From the NCBI GenBank assembly GCA_947095585.1, contig OX352763.1, forward strand, positions 115,051,908 to 115,115,907: 64,000 nucleotides of DNA. Reading direction: 5' to 3'. The notes beneath the pieces are model-generated. The model searched no databases, was not told the origin of the DNA, and saw nothing but the letters and a program-made list of their open reading frames with translations. The stretch is from Nephrocerus scutellatus (lineage: Eukaryota; Arthropoda; Insecta; Diptera; Pipunculidae). How positions within the stretch are numbered: the stretch's first letter is position 1; each line of letters starts with the position of its first letter. This document shows positions 10,641 through 23,109 of this stretch, piece after piece. The translations under genes and the position numbers were made by a program.

Positions 10641-12727
10641 TAACGAAATTGGAGCGAAACAGTATTGCCCCAAAAAGAGTTTCTTATGGTCAAGTGTGGT
10701 CTGAATTTTGATAGTTAGTTAATGTTTTTTATTTAAGGACCTGATACATTCATTAACCTCTTGAGAATTATATTATGTTTCGAAGTAAAAAAATACTGAG
10801 ACGTAGAGTAGTACCGGGATTGTTTTATTAAAAAAAATATTTACCCGCTGGTGAGTGCATTTTCGGATTTTGATTGGTATATGACGGTCCCCGCCCATCG
10901 TAGTGCATGCGAGTCGGCTTGTAGCTATTGTTTGTAATGAGTTAACTTATTTTAAGAGATAACTTCGTTACAAGATCCTTTATTAGGTTGATAAATTAAT
11001 CTGGAATCTAACAGCTGGATAGAATCTACCAAACCATATAACTCTTAAGCGCTTTAGGAGCTCTTGATTCTTTTCCCACAATCAATGAAGAGTTAATCTG
11101 CTAAAAGAAATAATTAAAGATGCAGAGAAGTTTTCCGAATTTCGAACAAATCATCAGCTCCGTTTGCGCAGCGGTAAAAGGATGTCTGATCGAAATTTAA
11201 AATTACTGCTGATCATTAGTGAAACTACAATGAAAAAGGTGTTGACCCCAAACTTCCCATGCAAAAAATAGGAAACAACCAAATTCGCATATGCACAATT
11301 AGTTACGGAAGAAGATTTTTGCATTAACACAAGCATCATTTGTTGAAGTGAAAGTCAGATAAGAAATCCTCGTTACAGGTAATTTATTCAATACAAAGGA
11401 AAGATTCAATCCCCTGCAGTAATGACGATCGTTGTCAACATTGCGTTCATTCTCGTCAGATGTAAAAGGAAAGTCGCCGCAATCCAACAAATTGAGTTGG
11501 GTCGAAGTGTGCTCATACGTCACACACATCTTTCAATGCGGTGATAAATTATAAAAAAACAAAAAAAAAACAAAAAAAATATTCTGCCTTCTTATGTTTT
11601 GCTTTTTCATCAAACATTGCATGTTGGTGAACACAAATAGGCACACATGGTGCAATATTAAATGCATCCCTTAGGGTTTCTCATTAGATTGATGAAAAGG
11701 GGAAAATGTCCTCATATCCTTGTTTTGCACTGTCACCTTCAAATTGTGACGTTTACTATTTTTATTATTCGTTTCCTAGTCCCTGGTCGGATAACCGTTT
11801 TCATAATGAAGCAGTTGTCGTGAGTAAAAAAAAAGGGTTTCGCGCCCTGTTAACTTTTGGTATACGCTGCTGAACTGTATGCATCGGAAAATGCATTTTT
11901 CCAATATCATCTTCAAGTAATGTATTCCAAGTTTGAAATGTAAGGCGAGTAAAGAAAGGAGGGTACTATCAGTTTCCTTAGGGTTACAAACGTTCCATTT
12001 TGCTCCCATGTGATAATGAGTGTGTTTACTGTAGCATTTGTTACAAGATCCTTAATAACATGAATGCTGAAAGGATTAAGACATTTAAGTAAAATTCTGT
12101 TTTGCATTTGGTTACTTAATTTGTGTGCAATGCACAATGGAAACAAACGAGCAATCACAACAAAGCGGAATTATACGAATATTTTACCACAAAGAAAGGC
12201 AATCATCCCTATTGTAAGCCAGAGTATATGCGGGGTGCTAAAAGGATATTTCTGATTAATGATCGCTCTAAGGGCTGCAGTTCAACAGAAAGAAGAAAAC
12301 TTAACAATCAAACGAAAACTACAGGCGGCAGTTTACCGTTTTTCTCCCCTCTTATGTCTGAATAAGGAGTATAGTGCGTCTACTATCCGATTAGAAAGCC
12401 TAGTGCGTCTACTAGACTGGTCCACGGAACTCTATTTATTTTCTATTTTGCTTTCAATTTCTCCCGATATTTTACCAAGGTGTTTCGCTTCTACTAGCAC
12501 CGTCAGTTGCTAGCATTCCTTCTCTCCGCTTTCGTTGAAGATTCTATTCTGGTCATTCACTGGATACCTTTCTCAGTGTGTGTCTTATTCATCTCCATTT
12601 TCTAATTCATAATTTCCCTTTCCATGTCAGTTTCGCGCAGAAGTTTCTTGCTTTGTGAAGCATCTTATCATCCACCTAAGCCTAAGGCATTTGTTTACAG
12701 GAACCTGGATTCTTATACTGTCTTTCA
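10641..12727. other. No recognised gene
   Basis: About 2.1 kb without a recognised domain. Minus-strand ORFs at 11299-11529 and 11913-12158 have plausible amino-acid composition, but I cannot assign them. A short duplication, tagtgcgtctacta, occurs twice at about 12374-12413. The part after 12,500 may be the unrecognised 5' flank of the following LINE fragment. Confidence 0.35.
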
Positions 12728-13450
12728 ATGTTTCGCAATCGTGTAAAATTAAACGCTTCTAAAACCCAATGCTGTCTTCTGTCGTCTAGGCGAATCTTTA
12801 ATCCACTGTCATTATCCATGAATGCCACTTTCATCGAGCTAACTGAAAAACTCGCAATTGTCGGTATGTGCGTTAACTATAAGCTTCGTTGGAAGGCTAC
12901 CAAATATTCGTCATAGCCAAAAATGCTGCGAAATGTTTAGGTTTTCTTACAAAGTGCAAAAAAATATTTCACTCTCTCTGACCTGGCTTCTATCTACATG
13001 GTGTTTATTCGCCCTAAACTTGAGTACATTTGTCATATCTGGTTAGGTGCGCCTAAGATTACCTTGCATCTGCTAGATAAAATACAAAACCTTGAGATAA
13101 AACGTATCGGTGACGAAATCAATAGATTCGCTTAAACACCCCTTGTCATTCGGTGCTCCAGAGAAACAGCCAGTTACATGCCACCGCTCCTTGAATTCAA
13201 CCGCAATACTCGTGGCTCCTCAGTTTACCCTCAACCCCATCTTTGGATAAACAGTTAAGTTCAGAGAATCGTTCTTTAGCCGTACAACACTTATGTGGAA
13301 TGCTCTGCCAAGCTCTGTCTTTCCACATCACTATGATCGACAGGCATTCAAAACACAAGCCCATAGACATTTTCTCTTTTCTCCTTCATTTCCTTAACAC
13401 CCACTCTCTGCCAAGCATATAGCCGGGCATTTTAAGGGTGCGAACCTCTT
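12728..13450 (+). pseudogene. CR1/Jockey-like LINE (family A) C-terminal fragment
   Basis: Plus-strand copy of family A starting in the post-catalytic RT region: VKLNASKTQCCLLSSRRIFN, then KLAIVGMCVNYKLRW, an AKNAAKC block, FIRPKLEYICHIW and CMPPLLEFNRNTRG, followed by the end of the ORF (about 13,400) and a short 3' flank. Several frameshifts. The catalytic FADD box lies upstream of the retained part and is lost. Confidence 0.75.
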
Positions 13451-14199
13451 TTAAAAGAAAACTTCATACAGCAGTGCTGATTTTACACAAGCTATGCTTA
13501 ATATTTCTTGACAGTGGAACAGAGTTGGGACGAACTCAAAGCTTACCCCGTTTTTGGCATTAAGCATACTATCGGTTATCATAATCATCATAAATAGCAA
13601 TCTTCTCTTGCGAGAGTAAACCGTAAGCCATTACAAGATATTCTCAAATAAACTGGATCCGCACCACAAAAGGCTACAGAGATAGAGCAACCTTCTGTCG
13701 AAAGCTACGCTCTCCGCGGGCTGTAACAATAGCCGTAGTACCAATGAACCCTTGCTGAAAGATGGCATCAGAGACCTTAGTTCTTTCAGTATGAGTGCCT
13801 GTGTGACAAAGCGAACCAGTGGAGTACATCTAGCCGGCACTCATAATCACGTTGCTCGCCACCATGATAGTTTTAAGATTATACTTAGCTCATCTTACTT
13901 TTAATTTCGATTTCGAGAAGTCTGGGCTACTGGAATACAGAAATAGTAGCCACGCCTAGAATTTTGAGTACCAGCAGTCCAATCATTAACCTATCTTTCT
14001 AACAAGTATATTCAGAAAGGGTCCAAAAGCATCATATTGGAATTGATCGGCATGATGGTAAATATGACACACTTGGGCCCCTTGCAGGAGCATTTCTGGA
14101 CAAGACATTCTCACATTGTTAGCGCTTCTGGTCCGAATCAACGGCCGAATCTCTGGATATTCTAATTAACGCCCACTTCTCCGCATGTCAAGCCTTGCG
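13451..14199. other. Unassigned stretch ahead of LOA/R1-like element
   Basis: No clear domain. Part of it may be the degraded endonuclease region of the LINE that follows on the same strand. Confidence 0.3.
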
Positions 14200-16455
14200 C
14201 TCAGCTTAACGGTTGAAAGCCAGAAAGTGCCACCATGTGAAGTGGGTAGTATGTATTATAACCCACGAAAGGTTTCCTGGGCAATTTGCGTACAAATCTC
14301 CTGGCCTTGACGGCATTAAACCCACTATTCTTTAGAAGACCATAGGTATGTCGACCTGTTGGCTATTGAATATAAAAGCTGCTTACGAGATAGCTATGTC
14401 CAATGCAGCTGGAGAAGAGAAAGAGTAGTATTCATACCCAAAGCAGGCAGTAGAGGTCATGAATACGCCAAAGATTTTAGACCACTCAGCCTATCATCGT
14501 TCCTGCTGAAAACTCTGGAACCAATTTTAGACTATCACATAAGACAAAGTTTTGAAGATACTGCTGTATCAAAATACCAGCGTGCTTACTTAAACGAAGG
14601 TCTACAGAAACCGACCTTACGAGATAGTACGGACGATTCAACACTTCCCTTTCTTTAAACAATACGCCCTTGCCACCTTTTTTGATATAGAAGGTGCCTT
14701 TAACAGTGTCCACATCAATGCCATCCAGGGGGTTCTTACTCAGTTAGTTAGGTAGGTCAACCCCTATTACAATAAATCTTCAGGGTAGTAGTAGTATAAG
14801 CAAATCAGTCGACAGAGGCACTCCCCAAGAAGGGGTAATATCGCCCTTACTGTGGCTATTGGTAAAAAACAAATTGACACTTGAGTTGGACAGGACGAAA
14901 GCTGTCGCGTATGCAGACGACATAGTGATACTTGTGTTAGGACAGTACCCTTCCGTGATTAGTGAAGTCATAGATAGGGCTCTGAGCAAGGTCCTGGGCG
15001 ACCGGCTGTGGGCTGGGTGTTAACTCTGGAACAAACTGAAATTGTGCTTTTTACTGCTTAGAATTCTGCCCAAAATCAATGGTCAGAGACTGACGCTTAC
15101 ATCAAAAGAGGGATATCTCGGCATAATACAAGCCCGGAAACATAGCTGGAAGTCGAATATAGAATTTAGGGCTAAGAAAGCATATATTGTTTTATATGCT
15201 AGAAAGAAAACTATTGGTTAGAAATGGGTACTGCATCCGGGAGGATGGCTCTGTCGCTGTACACAGCGGTGGTACGCTAATTCTTACCTATGGAGCGCTG
15301 GTCTGGGGGCCAGCAAGCAAGCTTAGCAGAATACAAATTTCAGCACCTGTTGGCATAACTGGAACACTACGGTCCTATCCCACCGATGCTCTAAAGACAA
15401 TTATACACTTATTACCTCCCGACCTATTTACTAAATACGGCGCAACGTGCAGCGCAGCCCGTCTGAGAGAATCTGGGTGGTTTGTCACTGCAACATACTC
15501 CAGTTCTTACCAAAGGCAATGATATCATCGTCAACCGACAACTCCACTACAAAACTATACTTAAGTCCTAGCTTTGCCGTGGATTTTCCAACTGAAGAAA
15601 GTTAAAAGGACGGGAGAGGCTTGGGACTTTTTAATGTAACTTGATTTATAAATATTGCCAAGATGGGATTCAATTCCAAACATCCTCCTTAGTTCTAGCA
15701 GGTACTGTTCTTGATTGTATCCAGAAGTGCTGGCGTTTTCTCTGAAACGCTTAATCTTACAACGTCCTACCTGTCTCTACTAGCATTTTCCAGGCGGAGG
15801 TGGTAGCGATAAGGGAGATATGTAGGACACGATCTCTTAGTATTGGAATAACTGACAGGGTTTGTATATGCGTACATAACCAATCTGTCATAAAAGCTGT
15901 TATTGTGACAAACAACTTTTCCAAACTTATCAAATCTCACCTTCCTTACCACCAAAGCACAGTTAAGGTGGATTGACTTGATCAATTGCACCAAGTCGGG
16001 AGTGATGAGTCGTTCCTGTAATAAAAAAAATCCACCGATCTAATCACTAGATCACGGAAAGATATTTCCAGAGTGGTTGCTACAATAACGAGCCATCGGC
16101 CGGTGGGTAGCCACGCAGCCAAACTGGGAATATGTCATAGCACCTTTTGCAGGAGTTGCTTCGATGTGAATGAGAGATAGATTGTTATTCATTATATTTG
16201 CAAATGTCCCGCCTTGGCGGACTTCCGACTCCGCAAATTGAGTAATCCCTTCTTTGCCGACCTAAAGGATCTTCTGGAGTATGGCATAACCGATCTGATA
16301 TCGTACGTCAGTGCTACAGGATGGATAAAATCAACCCAACTGTCTTTATTTTCATGAGATCTCTTGAGGAGTGTGGTTGCAAAACGGTGCACTCAAGCGG
16401 CATTTGAAGCCCTCGCTTAGACTGCGAGGACCACCACTCTACCTACCTACCTAAA
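14200..16455 (+). pseudogene. LOA/R1-like LINE with RT and C-terminal zinc-knuckle region
   Basis: Plus strand. The RT begins near 14,400 with RVVFIPKAGSRGHEYAKDFR and LSSFLLKTLEPILDYHIR. The GVPLSTD-type core lies at about 14,820, and an intact YADD box in AVAYADDIVIL is at 14910-14921. The thumb follows at 15,250-15,480 (YGALVWGPASK, YPTDALKTIIHLLPPDL, RLRESGWF). Past a degraded RNase H region, about 16,080-16,420 reads GSHAAKLGICHSTFCRSC and IHYICKCPALADF, a C-x2-C...H-x4-C knuckle shared with 52424-53735 and 31040-31370. The 3' end is followed by (CTAC)n at about 16,436-16,452. Many stops and frameshifts. Confidence 0.75.
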
Positions 16456-16459
16456 GCTG

Positions 16460-17219
16460 GTCATCATGATCCCTTTTGCTGACATTGCAACGAATGTCAA
16501 GCGCGGAATTCATTCACATTTCGCAATCAATTTCGAATTGCTCTCTTTCTATTGTAAATTAGTTTTTTAAAGCATGTCCCAAATATTCACAAAACAAACA
16601 AAAGTCATGAAAAATAACCAAACCTAATCGATTTCAGTTCGCATTTGACTACGAAAATATCAACCAAAGGCACAAAAACTCAAACGCAATACGCTACACA
16701 CTCATCGATTGGGAACTACAGTTCGTCAAAGGACGATAATGGTTGTGTATGATAAGGATGGAGATGTAGAGTATAAATAGCTTATAGCTAAGCTAATAAA
16801 ATATTTTTTTTGTACCTTTTCTTTGGATGTGTGTGTGCGCGTGTTTGAATTTCATTTCTGTTGTAGTTATTTTTTCTCAGTTGGTAGGACATTAGGATAC
16901 TCTGGTACACATGCATGTTCTTTGATTGATTAAACGGAAAGCCAGTCACCGCACACGCATCAGTTCCATCAATCATCATGAATGAAACCTTAATCGTTAG
17001 AACGAAAGTAGTGTGACGTGTGTGCGCTTATTAAACGAAGGAATGTGTGTAAATATCTACTCATATATTACGAGGTGGAGTGGGGTCAGCAGTCAGCACG
17101 CCAAAGATAAGTTTGAGCAAAGAAAACAGAAAACGTTCACGATATTAGTTGAGAGTTTTTTTTTATATTAATTTTGATAATAGCTCTTTTTGCAAGAGCA
17201 AGTGCGTGTAACCTTTACG
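16460..17219. other. No recognised gene
   Basis: About 760 bp, AT-rich with short GT-rich runs. No motif or repeat family recognised. Confidence 0.4.
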
Positions 17220-17229
17220 CGCGGTGTAA

Positions 17230-17530
17230 GTGAAACTTCTTGACCCCAAAAGACCCCAAAAAGACGCCTAAAAGATCATCAGAAGACACCAAAAAGACGC
17301 TCAAAAGACTCCAAAAATGACCACCAAAAGACCTTCAAAAGACCCTAAAAAGCCGCCTAGAAGATCATCAAAAGACACCAAAAAGACGCTCAAAAGACTC
17401 CAAAAATGACCACCAAAAAACCTTTTAAAAGACCTTCAAAAGACCCCAAAAGGGCGCCTAAAAGATCATCAAAAGACACAAAAAAGACCCTTCAAAAGAC
17501 TTTCAAAAGACCCCGAAAGGGCATAACGAA
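17230..17530. repeat. Tandem array of ~90-100-bp units rich in aaaagac
   Basis: The string gatcatca(a/g)aagacac recurs at about 17,274, 17,364 and 17,465. Each time it is followed by aaaaagacgctcaaaagact or a close variant. The composition is strongly purine-biased on the plus strand. One frame gives Lys/Pro/Arg-rich runs (MTTKKPFKRPSKDPKR), but stops interrupt it, so it is treated as repeat rather than gene. Confidence 0.8.
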
Positions 17531-17611
17531 TTTCTTACAAATCGGTCGACAAATGACTAAGTTTCCAAAATTCCAGACCTTAATGACCATATCCAAGAAT
17601 TTGCATAGGAA

Positions 17612-18965
17612 CAGGACTTATCACCATCATATTTGGCTCTATAACCGAGGTCCGGTCCTGGCCTCCCGCAAATAGTCTCTCCACCGGTCTCGATTTTGAG
17701 CCAATGTCATCCAGTTTTGCATCTCTGGGCGTTCTGGTCTACGCCATCCTTTCAGCGTAGGCTTGGCTGGCCTCGCGTCGTGTTCCATAAATCCTACCGA
17801 AAATGACTTTACGAGCAGTGTTATATGCTCATGCGAACTAGGTGTCCTGCCCACCCGAGCCTGCCGAGCTTAATTCTCTTCACGATGTCGAAATCACGTA
17901 ACGCTGGTAAATCTCATCATTATAGAGTCTCCGGAATCGTCCTTCCTTACAAACGGGGCCAACAATTCTCTGTAAGACTTTTCTCTCGAACGCTGCTAAG
18001 CGGTCAGAATGCTTTTTGCTAAGCACTCAAGTCCCGGATCCATATGTTAGTTCTGGTATGACCATTGTCTCAAATATCAGCAGCTTGGATGTTATTGTTA
18101 AGTTCCTGGATTTGAAGAGTCTTGACAGACTATAGTAGGCTTTGTTGGCTTTAAGCAACCGTGCGCGTATTTCTGGTGCCATGCTGTTATCAGCTGCTAC
18201 AGTCGACCCGGGATAATTACAGGATTCCACTACTGCGGGACCAATGTTGGATCTTCTAGTCGCAGATGTAGCCACCATGTGCTTTGATTTGCTCCCATTT
18301 ATGTGCAGCCCCAAATTTCGTGCCGCCTGCTCGATCTGGATAAAAGCTTCGTATACAGCTCTTGAGCTTCTACCAAAGATGTCAATATCGTCTGTGTAAG
18401 CTGAATGGACTTCCTCTCGCCGTTACGTCAGAGTTTCGGATCACTTTCTCCAACGCCTGGTTGAAGGGGACGCAGGCCAGTCCATTTCCTTGTCGCAGCC
18501 CGTTACAGATGTTGAATGAGCTTGATAGTGATCCGGATATTTTTAATTGGCTTACAAAATTGGTTATGGACAACCTACATAGTCGTGTCAGTTTATTCGG
18601 GATGCCGAATTCTCTCATGGCATTATAAAGTTCCACTCTGGTTATGCTATCATAGGCGGCTTTAAAGTCTATAAAAAGATTGTGTAGTGAGTTTTGAAAC
18701 TCTAGAAAATCTAATCTGTTGTTGATTTGCCTGGCATGAAGCCATAATGGTATGGACGAATGATGACTTTAGCGTATGGGGCTTTCCTGTCTTAAAGGAT
18801 AGAGGAGAAAATCTTATACGCGGTACTCAACAACGTTATACCAAGATAATTGCTGCATTTTGTGATATCTCCCTTCTAATGTATGGGGCACAGGATGACT
18901 CTTCGCCAGTCTTCTGGCATCGCTTCTTCCTCCCATACTCTTACTATTATTTCATGAATTGATTG
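17612..18965 (-). pseudogene. RTE-like LINE, 5'-truncated copy
   Basis: Starts with catcatatttggctc at its 3' end on the left. Minus-strand reading gives the tail NWMTLAQNRDRWRDYLREAR, then the RT in two ORFs. 18027-18314 has MGLHINGSKSKHMVATSATR and the thumb. 18382-18636 has MRELFGIPNKLT-type sequence, GLRQGNGLACVPFNQALEKV and RNSDVTARG. Fragments of the earlier RT box (YLGITLLSTAYKIFSSILKD) lie near 18,850. The YADD region between the two ORFs is damaged. It is closely similar to the copies at 8411 and 24362. Confidence 0.8.
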
Positions 18966-19069
18966 AGCTATAATCATTGTTAAATATAGTAAAAAGTTGT
19001 AAGAACTTAAAAGAAATAAATGAATTCATCAAAATATATACCAAGGCACTGTAACTCCTCATCGATGTC

Positions 19070-19995
19070 GCGAACTCTGGCGAGCGTAACCCAAGCAATA
19101 AAAGTTACAAAACCTATATTCACATGTAAGCACAGCTTTATCTGTACAAGTACTCTGGAACAAATCCATATGATAACTTACTCACTGCGATAAAGTATGG
19201 GGTATTTATACCTAATCAACAGTTTCGAGAAGGTTCTATTCTTATGTAAAGAACCATCTAGCAAACACCAGAACATACTGGTATAATTTCCTACTCCTAT
19301 TTTTATATAAAGGATTACTTATACTGATCTACAGATTGTACTGTTAAGTGTACTAAAGCTAGTTTCGTAACAATATTTACATTATTAATATATGTAAGGA
19401 TAAGAACGATAATATGCAGAACATAAATCCGGTTAACGAAATCTTATAAAATAGCGTAACCCGAGCAATAAACGTTAGAACTTATACTCACATATATCAC
19501 TTATATTCACATGTAAACACAGTTATATCTACTTGCAAGTACTCTGGAACAAATCCGTATGATAACTTACTCTCTGCGATAAAGTATGGGGTATTTATAC
19601 CTAACCAACGGTTTCGAGAAGGTTCTATTCTTATGTAGAGAACCATCTAGCAAATACCAGAACATACTGGTATAATTTCCTGTATATATTTTTATATAAA
19701 GGGTTACTTATACTCTAGAGATTGTACTGTTAAGTGTACTAAAGCAATTTTCGTAACAATATTTACATTATTAATGTATGTAAGGATAAGAGCGAGTATT
19801 TTCAGACCATAAGTCCGGCTAACGAATTCTTATAAAAGAGCGTAACCTGAGCAATAAACGTTATAACTTTTATTCACATATAACACTTATTTTCACTTAT
19901 AACACTTATATTCACATAGAAAACATATATTCACATTATTAATATATGTAAGGATAAGAACGAGAATATTCAGACCATAAATCCGGTTAACTAAT
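19070..19995. repeat. Tandem repeat of ~370-385 bp, about 2.4 copies
   Basis: The unit start gcgtaaccc(g/a)agcaataaa occurs near 19,084, 19,454 and 19,840. Long blocks are nearly identical between the first two units, for example aagtatggggtatttatacc, gtttcgagaaggttctattc and attgtactgttaagtgtact. The third unit is partial and rearranged, with short internal duplications around 'cacttatattcacat'. No ORF. Satellite-like DNA or a tandemly duplicated non-coding element. Confidence 0.85.
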
Positions 19996-22249
19996 TCTTA
20001 TAATTGCTCTAATTCTTTTTTCGGGTAATTACCTTTTGTGAAAACCTGAACCGATCGGCGCCTTCCGTGCTGCTGATCGTATATAGCTGATATTCTACGT
20101 CATTTACAATTGCCGCTCGCAGAAACCGCAACCCCGGAAATTGTAGCACGTGCTTATAAGTTGTGGAATATTTTTTGTATGTTACTTAGAAACGCAAGAA
20201 ACTACTCGTATGTTGTGGCAATTTACAAATTTAAGCCAACTGCACGTCGCGTCTCAGCATTGTACTCAATGATCGGACAGACCAGCTTAGGTGCTGTACG
20301 ACCCTATGGTCATTTCGTGCACGTACGCGTGCATTTCATTATAATCATCCCCCATGGTATTGCAGTGCAAGGATAAAAAAGAATGCATTGTGAAAAGAAA
20401 TCGCTGCTTGCAATTTTATTGAAAGCGTTTCGCTTTGTCTGCAAGAATTGCGTTAAAGTCACAGTGCGGTTGATAGGAAAAACTGAGATACTGATAACAT
20501 ATGTGTATGTGCGAGTGTGAGTGAGTGAAACTTCCGTCATACGTATGCGACTGCACAAAAAGAGCAATGGCAAAATAAAAGAAAAAATGCGGTACAATAA
20601 AAAAATAGGGATTCAAAATGCAGGAGCAAAGGGTAACCGTGCCAATATCTATTGCAATTTTGGAACATATTTTTCCAACAACACATGTAGTAACCCTGTG
20701 AATGCGATTGTATTTAAAAAAATAAATCTTTATTGGATTTGCTCAATAAATTACATGCGAGAACGATATAGAGAACAAAGGCTATCTTTGGTAGAAGAAC
20801 TTCGTCGGTTGAAAGAGTCAGAGAGATATTTTCAAGTAAAAAATTTAGAAAGGACGTTGAAGAATTTGAATTTTTTGTTGAACTTCTATTCGATTGCATC
20901 GGCCAACTACTTATTACTTGTGCCTTACCAAAGTGACATTTATCACAATTAGTTCCCTTTTTGTTTTTGTCAAAAACATCCCCTCACAAAAGCGAAGACA
21001 AAATATTATATCTTTAAAAAAGAATAAATGGAAATAAATTTGCGATTTTACATCACATGACCCCAGATTCTTTATATTGCGAAACTCAGCAATCGTCACC
21101 CTCGGTTGCACAGCAAGCAATCACTTCAATTTGTATTCATTCACGCATGCGTGTGCACTGTTTTTTTTTTTTTTTTAAATAATCAAAAATTTTAAATATC
21201 AGAGAGTAGAGCGGTTTATTGCAACATACATATATTATATGCACACTCATATTTATCTACACAATGCGCGACAATGATGCTTCACATATCCCTGCCAGAA
21301 GATACACGTGCGGCGGACATAACACATTTTTCAGTCATCAGCTCTATCCACAATTGCATCCCTTAACACTAACCTACCTTCACATTGGACGACTGATCGT
21401 ATTTATTACATACACGTTCCAATTTTTCGTCGATCAGACTTCCGTCACTTTTGCCCTCTGGTGTGATGTCTGCCGCAGACAGGACAAATCGTTATATAGG
21501 GCGAGAGAAATTGTCGGTCTTCAGACCACCGCTGCCGCCGTCCCCTTCAGGATGTGAAGCGAACGCTCGTATGAAACGCCAATTCTGATCCAAATTTATT
21601 ACATCACAAATCCAGTTATAAGTCGTCGCATGTCTGTGAACAATATGTACATAATATGAACGAATACATGTGGCTTAATAAGTCGGATTTTATTCCTTGA
21701 TTCCCATATGAACACGAGTAAGTTAGCATGCATCGTGTGCACAAAATGTTCAATACCATAACAATAAAAAAAAAGGTTTATTGTCCCTCTATAGAACGAC
21801 CGTAAAAAATGTGCAAATGCAAAAAGTCAGGATCAGAAGGTTGTGGGGTGAATACAAATGGTAGCTACTGATTGTGCTCAAAGAGGAAGAAGGGAAAAGC
21901 ATTTTCTTTTGGGAAAAATCAATCCATGTTGATATTTTAAGTTTTGAAAACTATGTAGCTTTTAAAAGCAACACAAATTAGATCTAAAAATGTCCTACAA
22001 ATATGAAGGATTGATTTTACTTACAAGAAAAACTCATACTGACACTGAAATCACTGACTGCACTGACTGAACTCTGGACCACGGTGGTTTAAACTTTATT
22101 CAGAAGGCAAGAACGAGAATCAGTTCCTAAGTCTTAAGTGAGTTATACTTCCGATGCTTGCTTGATAGCCCGTATATATCTGTTTGCATAATTCAATTGT
22201 GTACAAAAACTTACGGCAGTCAATAAAAAAAAAGTTCACAGGAGTTTAA
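19996..22249. other. No recognised gene
   Basis: About 2.25 kb. A 143-codon plus-strand ORF (20521-20952) has a charged stretch (MRERYREQRLSLVEELRRLK) that could form a coiled coil, but no family is recognised and it begins in low-complexity sequence. The 112-codon ORF at 21219-21557 is likewise unassigned. Confidence 0.35.
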
Positions 22250-22350
22250 TTATCTAAATATTTTATTTTTTAAACGCGCCACACGCGTCACATGCGCTAC
22301 ACGCGTCACAATTTGTTTTAAATTCTTACTGGTTGAAGCTGAGATATACG
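22250..22350. repeat. Isolated unit of the acgcgt-rich repeat
   Basis: Contains cgccacacgcgtcacatgcg and a second acacgcgtcac, the same motif set as the array at 23,290-24,110. Confidence 0.55.
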
Positions 22351-23109
22351 AATTCCTATCAAAAACTTTTCACTTTTATAGACACACGAGCTTATGTATT
22401 TTGCTATGCGAGTGACTAAACACACCCGTGTATTTATATTTAGTTGTAATTCAGTCTGAAGACTAATTTATCATAGAAGCCTAATAGTATGCAACGTTAA
22501 ATGTAGGTCTTTCAGTCATAAGCGATTTCTAAAATAGACTAAAAAAACCGCGTTTAACTTTGCAAACCTTTAGACTTAAAAAAATCGATAGCGATGCGTA
22601 GCTTTAGTATTTTTCTCAGTCTCCTCGGGAGTAGTAACCCTAATGAATGAAAAAGTTACGTCATCGCAAGCCGAGCGCTAGCCAATTGTTTTAAGACCAA
22701 TCCAATCAAATTTTGACTGGTAAAAGCCGAGATATACGACACGACAAACAAAAGTACAAACGTACACACGTTAGCTGAAAAATGTGCATGTCCTCTGTAT
22801 ATAAGCTTCGCCAATCGTGCTCGCAATAAACTTCTCCATCTGCCAATTACAATGAAATTCCCCATAGCCGGATACCCACACTCGCAGTGTTTTTGTCCAG
22901 TTATGAGAGAGGTCCGCTTATGGGAAGGAACAAAAAGTTTTGTTTGAAATGGATTGTTGGGTCACCCAAAATAGACAGAAATTGTCGTTTATTTTATAAA
23001 TTGTACAATTTTTTGAATATTTAAGAATGATTATTACGATACATATTACACACATATATTTACGTCCATTCACACACTGGTTTACATTTCATTAAAATGA
23101 ATGGAAAAC
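22351..23109. other. No recognised gene
   Basis: About 760 bp. A TATA-like segment (tatataagc, about 22,797) precedes caataaactt. This could be a solo LTR or promoter, but nothing else supports either. Confidence 0.3.

Noticed and set aside
17406..17675. Lys/Arg/Pro-rich 89-codon protein (histone H1-like)
   Set aside because: It is a reading of a tandem DNA repeat and ends inside an RTE-like 3' end; other units in the same array carry stops.
19070..19995. LTR retrotransposon with paired LTRs
   Set aside because: Units are directly tandem without internal coding sequence, and no tg...ca termini or primer-binding site could be fixed.
20521..20952. 143-codon ORF with charged helix
   Set aside because: No family recognised, no splice or start context support; kept only as unassigned.
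22620..22870. Solo LTR (TATA-like box then aataaa-like signal)
   Set aside because: Only a TATA-like string and a caataaa string; no second copy or target-site duplication found.
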